From contig CAUJCX010000004.1 of the NCBI GenBank assembly GCA_963169235.1, forward strand, positions 1 to 55,359: a stretch of DNA of 55,359 bases, given 5' to 3'. Both the position numbers and the translations under genes were made by a program. The stretch's first letter is position 1. Each line of letters begins with the position of its first letter. This DNA is from Actinomycetota bacterium (GTDB taxonomy: Bacteria > Actinomycetota > Thermoleophilia > Miltoncostaeales > Miltoncostaeaceae). Shown piece by piece: positions 52,445-55,359 of the stretch. The notes under the pieces are model-generated. The model was given only the letters and a program-made list of their open reading frames with translations. It was not told where the DNA came from and ran no database searches.

Positions 52445-53020
52445 GTGCGCATCGGCATCCTGGGCGGCGCGTTCGACCCGCCCCACATCGGGCACCTGAT
52501 CATCGCCCAGGAGGCGTGGTGGCGCCTCCGCCTCGACCGCGTGCTGCTGGTGCCCACGGGGCAGCCCACCGACAAAAAGGTGCCGGCGTTCCCCGCTCGT
52601 GAGCGCCTGGCGATGGTGGAGGCCGCCGTCGAGGACCACCCCGGCCTCAGCGCGAGCGACGTCGAGATCGTCCGCGACGGGCCGTCGTATACGGTCGACA
52701 CGCTGCGCAACATCGCCGCCGCCCACCCGGGCGCCGAACTGTGGTTCATGATGGGCGCCGACCGCCTGCCGACGCTGCCGCGCTGGAAGGACCCGGACGA
52801 GATCCTGCGCCTGGCGCGTCTGGCCGTGATGCCCCGCGACCAGCACGGCGCCGAATGGATCGCGTCGGTCGCCGCCGACGTCGCCCCCGGCCGGGTGGAC
52901 GTGCTCGAAACCCCCGTCGTGCAGGTGTCGTCCACCATGGTCCGCGAGCGGCTGGCCGAGGGCGGCCCCGTGCGCTACCTCGTCACGCCGGCGGTGGAGG
53001 CCCTTCTGCGGCGCCTGTAG
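52445..53020 (+). CDS. nadD: Nicotinate-nucleotide adenylyltransferase
   Basis: A protein of 191 residues from a GTG 5 bases after proB. GGAFDPPHIGHLIIA carries the nucleotidyl-transferase HxGH motif, and VSSTMVRERL the SSTxxR motif. DGPSYTVDTLRNI and FMMGADRLPTLPRWKD are NadD-specific. It converts nicotinate mononucleotide to deamido-NAD. Its last 38 bases overlap the convergent MarR gene. Confidence 0.97.
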   Translation: MRIGILGGAFDPPHIGHLIIAQEAWWRLRLDRVLLVPTGQPTDKKVPAFPARERLAMVEAAVEDHPGLSASDVEIVRDGPSYTVDTLRNIAAAHPGAELWFMMGADRLPTLPRWKDPDEILRLARLAVMPRDQHGAEWIASVAADVAPGRVDVLETPVVQVSSTMVRERLAEGGPVRYLVTPAVEALLRRL

Positions 53021-53465
53021 GCGCCCCGGCCAGCACGCGCAGGCGATCGACGAACGGCCCGTCGGCCGTCGCGGCGAAGAACGCGTCGTCCGCGGCCTCC
53101 ACCGCAGCCAGGGCCCGCACGGCCAGCGCGGCCCCCGCGGCCGTCACCACGACGCGCCGGGCGCGCGCGTCGCGGGCGTCGCGCTGGCGGGCCACCCGGC
53201 CCGCCCGCTCCAGCGCGCGCGTCACCTGGCTGGTCATCATGACGTCGAGGCCACTGTGGGCCGCCAGCTCGCGCTGCGTCGGCGGCCCGCTCGTGACGCC
53301 GGTCCAGTACGCGGATGCCAGCAGGACGAACTGCACGTGCGTGAGGCCCAAGGGCTCGAGGCACGCCCGCATGGTGCGCTGCCAGCGCAGCGTGGCGTGC
53401 CACATCAGGAAGCCGGGGCTGTCCCACGCCGACGCATGGCGCGAGGGCGACCCGTCGCTCGTCAA
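52983..53465 (-). CDS. MarR-family transcriptional regulator
   Basis: A protein of 160 residues from a TTG overlapping the upstream stop (TTGA). A winged helix-turn-helix is visible: LTHVQFVLLASAYWTGVTSGPPTQRELAAHSGLDVMMTSQVTRALERAGRVARQRDARDARARRVVVTAAG, with the MarR wing residues Arg-Asp...Asp-x-Arg. It is made together with the SRPBCC gene upstream and probably controls that unit through a TATGCGCGCATA site before it. The pair interrupts the usual nadD-rsfS neighbourhood on the opposite strand. Confidence 0.9.
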   Translation of the reverse strand: MTSDGSPSRHASAWDSPGFLMWHATLRWQRTMRACLEPLGLTHVQFVLLASAYWTGVTSGPPTQRELAAHSGLDVMMTSQVTRALERAGRVARQRDARDARARRVVVTAAGAALAVRALAAVEAADDAFFAATADGPFVDRLRVLAGAPTGAAEGPPPPA

Positions 53466-53869
53466 CGCCGGCCCTCCGCGCGGGCCGCGAGCGCGGCGAG
53501 CGCCTGTGGCAGGTCGTCGGCCACGGCGGGCCCGATGGCGTCCTCGTCGGGACCCTCGACCTCGACGCTCACCTCGATGGCAGCGCCGTCTGTGTGCGGC
53601 TCCACGCGGTGGCGGAAGCGGATCGCGACGGGGCCCATCACCGTCTGGTCGCTGTAGGCGCGTCCGTCATCGACGTGCGTGAGCGTGAATGGCAGGGTCC
53701 CGGCGCCCACGGGCGTGATGGTGCCGGTCGTGCCCGCCGCGAACGGGCCGTCCAACGTGGCGCCCTCGAGGCTGGCGTCGTACTGCGGCCAGCCGTCGAC
53801 GTCGCGCCACACTGCCCACACCGCGGCCGGCGTGGCGGTGGTGGTGTGCTGGGCACTCGTCGTCCACAT
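53462..53869 (-). CDS. SRPBCC (START-like) hydrophobic-ligand-binding protein
   Basis: A protein of 135 residues. SAQHTTTATPAAVWAVWRDVDGWPQYDASLEGATLDGPFAAGTTGTITPVGAG is the typical beginning of polyketide-cyclase/SRPBCC proteins, with a cavity-forming seven-stranded sheet and a long C-terminal helix (AVADDLPQALAALAARAEGR). Such proteins bind or convert hydrophobic small molecules. The ATG at 53869 follows GGGAGGGACC. Coupling to a MarR regulator suggests detoxification or sensing of an aromatic or lipophilic compound. Confidence 0.9.
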   Translation of the reverse strand: MWTTSAQHTTTATPAAVWAVWRDVDGWPQYDASLEGATLDGPFAAGTTGTITPVGAGTLPFTLTHVDDGRAYSDQTVMGPVAIRFRHRVEPHTDGAAIEVSVEVEGPDEDAIGPAVADDLPQALAALAARAEGRR

Positions 53870-53890
53870 GGTCCCTCCCGAGGTAGATGA

Positions 53891-53902
53891 TATGCGCGCA
53901 TA
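53891..53902. promoter_or_regulatory. Palindromic operator candidate for the MarR/SRPBCC unit
   Basis: TATGCGCGCATA is a perfect 12-bp palindrome 22 bases upstream of the SRPBCC start codon, in an unusually AT-rich patch for this genome. MarR proteins bind short palindromes near -10 elements, so this is the natural site for the regulator encoded in the same unit. Binding is inferred. Confidence 0.5.
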
Positions 53903-54037
53903 CTAAACGGAGGGCGCGCAGGAACGCAAGGGGGGCAGGTGCCCCGTCCCGGTGCGGTTGCGCGGCGACCGCACCATGCCCTACCCTCGAGGCGTACACC
54001 GCAGCCGACCGAAGGAGCGGGCGCGACCTCCGCCGAC

Positions 54038-54403
54038 ATGGCCCAGCAGATCGCTGAGGCCGCCGCCGACAAGAAAGCCACCGACATCGTCATCGTCGAC
54101 ATGCGTGGCCTCGTGGACTACACCGACTACATGGTGGTCGCGACGGGCAACACGCCCCGCCAGACCAAGGCGATCACCGACGAGGTGCGTCGTGTGCTCA
54201 AGGAGGAGCACCGCGCCATGCCGCGTCGCGCCGAGGGCGAGCGCGAGGGCGAGTGGGTGCTGCTCGACTTCCTCGACGTGGTGCTGCACGTGTTCACCCC
54301 GCAGGCCCGCGAGTTCTACCGCCTCGACCGCCTGTGGAAGGAGGCGCCGCAGACGCGCTTCTCGGCCGACGACGCCGACGTCGGGCGCGTCGCCGCCTCG
54401 TAG
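54038..54403 (+). CDS. rsfS: Ribosome silencing factor RsfS
   Basis: About 121 residues from the ATG at 54038. DKKATDIVIVDMRGLVDYTDYMVVATGNTPRQTKAITDEV and EGEREGEWVLLDFLDVVLHVFTPQAREFYRLDRLWKEAP are diagnostic. It binds L14 and blocks subunit joining under starvation. The frame is open far upstream, and a GAAGGAG lies about 25 bases before the ATG with no start codon at normal distance, so a non-standard or slightly earlier start is possible. It normally follows nadD; here a divergent pair intervenes. Confidence 0.94.
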   Translation: MAQQIAEAAADKKATDIVIVDMRGLVDYTDYMVVATGNTPRQTKAITDEVRRVLKEEHRAMPRRAEGEREGEWVLLDFLDVVLHVFTPQAREFYRLDRLWKEAPQTRFSADDADVGRVAAS

Positions 54404-54415
54404 CGGGAGCCGAAG

Positions 54416-55186
54416 CTGGACATCACGATCGCGGAGTGGGCGCTCCTGTTCGGCGCGGGGCTGGCCGGCGGCGCCGTCAACGCGCTGGCGGGCGGCGGCA
54501 CGCTGATCACGTTCCCGGCGCTCCTGGGCGTCGGCATGCCGGCCCTGACCGCCAACGTCACGAACACCGTGGCGCTGGTGCCCGGGTACTTCAGCGGTGC
54601 GCTGACCCAGCGCGACGACCTGCGCGGCCAGCGCCGACGGGCCGTCGCGGTCGCCGTGCCGGCGCTCGTGGGCGGGATCATCGGCGGCATCCTGCTGCTC
54701 ATCACCGGCGAGAAGCTCTTCTCGGCCATGGTGCCGTGGCTGCTGGTGGTCGCGGCCGTGCTGATCGGGGCCGACCCGTGGCTGAAGCGCTGGGCCAAGA
54801 ACCGCATCGCGTCGACCGAGACCCAGTCGACCGGGCACCTGGCCACCACGGCGGGCGCGGCGTTCGTGGGTTCCATCTACGGGGGCTTCTTCGGCGCCGG
54901 CCTGGGCATCATCCTGCTGGCCCTGTTCAGCCTGGTGGTGCCGGACAACCTCATCCGCATCAACGCCCTGAAGCAGCTGACCTCGTCGATCGCCAACATG
55001 GCGGCCGCGGGGTTCCTTGTGTTCTCCGGCAGGGTCGAGTGGGTGGTGGTGCCCGTGATCGCCGTCGGGGCGATCATCGGCGCGGTCGCCGCCAGCCGGT
55101 GGGTGAGGGGCGTCGACCCCCAGGTGCTGCGCGGGGCCGTGGTCGTGATCTCGCTGTGCGTCGCGGTGGCGTACCTGTTGCGCTGA
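54416..55186 (+). CDS. TauE/SafE-family membrane permease, apparent CTG start
   Basis: About 256 residues with roughly eight hydrophobic segments. Two family repeats are visible: AGLAGGAVNALAGGGTLITFPALLGVGMPALTANVTNTVAL and FVGSIYGGFFGAGLGIILLALFSLV...LIRINALKQLTSSIANM. The first ATG/GTG/TTG in frame (54536) would remove the first helix and most of repeat one. A CTG at 54416 has GGGAG six bases upstream and restores the full fold, so I place the start there. The family moves sulfur-containing or small organic anions. It starts 13 bases after rsfS. Confidence 0.92.
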   Translation: MDITIAEWALLFGAGLAGGAVNALAGGGTLITFPALLGVGMPALTANVTNTVALVPGYFSGALTQRDDLRGQRRRAVAVAVPALVGGIIGGILLLITGEKLFSAMVPWLLVVAAVLIGADPWLKRWAKNRIASTETQSTGHLATTAGAAFVGSIYGGFFGAGLGIILLALFSLVVPDNLIRINALKQLTSSIANMAAAGFLVFSGRVEWVVVPVIAVGAIIGAVAASRWVRGVDPQVLRGAVVVISLCVAVAYLLR

Positions 55187-55247
55187 CGCGGGTGCCGCGC
55201 GGCTCAAGTGCGGGCGGGCCGCGACCGACCTCACACCCGCCGGGAGG

Positions 55248-55275
55248 TTGCGCGCCCCTCCGCGTGACCTATAAT
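55248..55275 (+). promoter_or_regulatory. Promoter of tRNA-Ala
   Basis: A consensus -10 element TATAAT (55270-55275) lies 12 bases before the tRNA. TTGCGC (55248-55253) sits 16 bases upstream of it as a -35 element. A perfect TATAAT is rare in such GC-rich DNA, which supports a strong housekeeping promoter. Confidence 0.8.
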
Positions 55276-55286
55276 CGGCAACCCCA

Positions 55287-55359
55287 GGGGGATTAGCTCA
55301 GCTGGGAGAGCGTCGCGCTGGCAGCGCGAAGGTCACCGGTTCGATCCCGGTATCCTCCA
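55287..55359 (+). tRNA. tRNA-Ala (anticodon GGC)
   Basis: A 73-base cloverleaf ending at the window edge. Acceptor GGGGGAT pairs with ATCCTCC (55352-55358, one G-T pair), and the discriminator is A55359. The anticodon stem TCGCG/CGCGA carries loop CTGGCAG (anticodon GGC). The T-arm ACCGG/CCGGT is perfect. CCA cannot be judged, as the sequence ends here. Confidence 0.95.

Overview
The window is a GC-rich, gene-dense bacterial chromosome segment. GTG and TTG starts are common, and many neighbouring genes overlap by 1-4 bases. The tRNA genes do not encode CCA. The gene order tig-clpP-clpX ... valS-folC-X-ndk ... RNase E/G-rplU-rpmA-obg-proB ... nadD-rsfS matches the backbone known from Actinobacteria such as Mycobacterium tuberculosis, here with a complete mreBCD-mrdA-rodA cluster inserted before the RNase. 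I infer a high-GC actinobacterial lineage, possibly a deep branch such as Thermoleophilia. The class is a guess from gene order and protein style, not a search result.

Layout. 1-322: the 3' end of a tRNA-Arg followed by four further tandem copies of its 3' half. 322-12238: a GGDEF/EAL protein, a CsoR-controlled copper export unit (csoR | copZ-copA) and a zinc-type CDF exporter, then a polysaccharide deacetylase, a small oxidase-like membrane protein, DNA polymerase IV and two duplicated, translationally coupled membrane diguanylate cyclases. 12263-21514: thymidine kinase, a secreted glycosidase-like lipoprotein, an EamA transporter coupled to birA, and the divergent biotin cluster bioY-ligase-thiolase-bioM-bioN, closed by another diguanylate cyclase. 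21714-25158: tRNA-His, tRNA-Leu and the proteostasis set tig-clpP-clpX. The tig start codon begins on the last base of tRNA-Leu.

25358-28279: a hipBA toxin-antitoxin pair with four evenly spaced operator-like palindromes, and a Tat-exported double VOC-domain protein. 28532-34638: valS-folC-(membrane protein)-ndk-maf-VOC in a compact, overlapping operon. 34727-37146: a lower-GC restriction-modification island (vsr, C5 methyltransferase, NgoMIV-type endonuclease with predicted site GCCGGC). 37532-45552: the rod-shape operon mreB-mreC-mreD-mrdA-rodA, a conserved gene of unknown role and RNase E/G.

45657-49671: a secreted peptidyl-arginine deiminase homologue with all four catalytic residues, and an MFS exporter divergent from its TetR repressor. 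49793-55359: rplU-rpmA-obg-proB-nadD, a convergent MarR/SRPBCC pair that interrupts the operon, rsfS, a TauE/SafE permease that appears to start at CTG, and tRNA-Ala.

The most unusual items are the bacterial peptidyl-arginine deiminase, the periodic hipBA operator array, the tRNA-Leu/tig overlap, the NgoMIV-like island, the Obg protein without a recognisable NKxD motif, the biotin-cluster thiolase lacking its second catalytic cysteine, and genes that seem to start at CTG or ATA.
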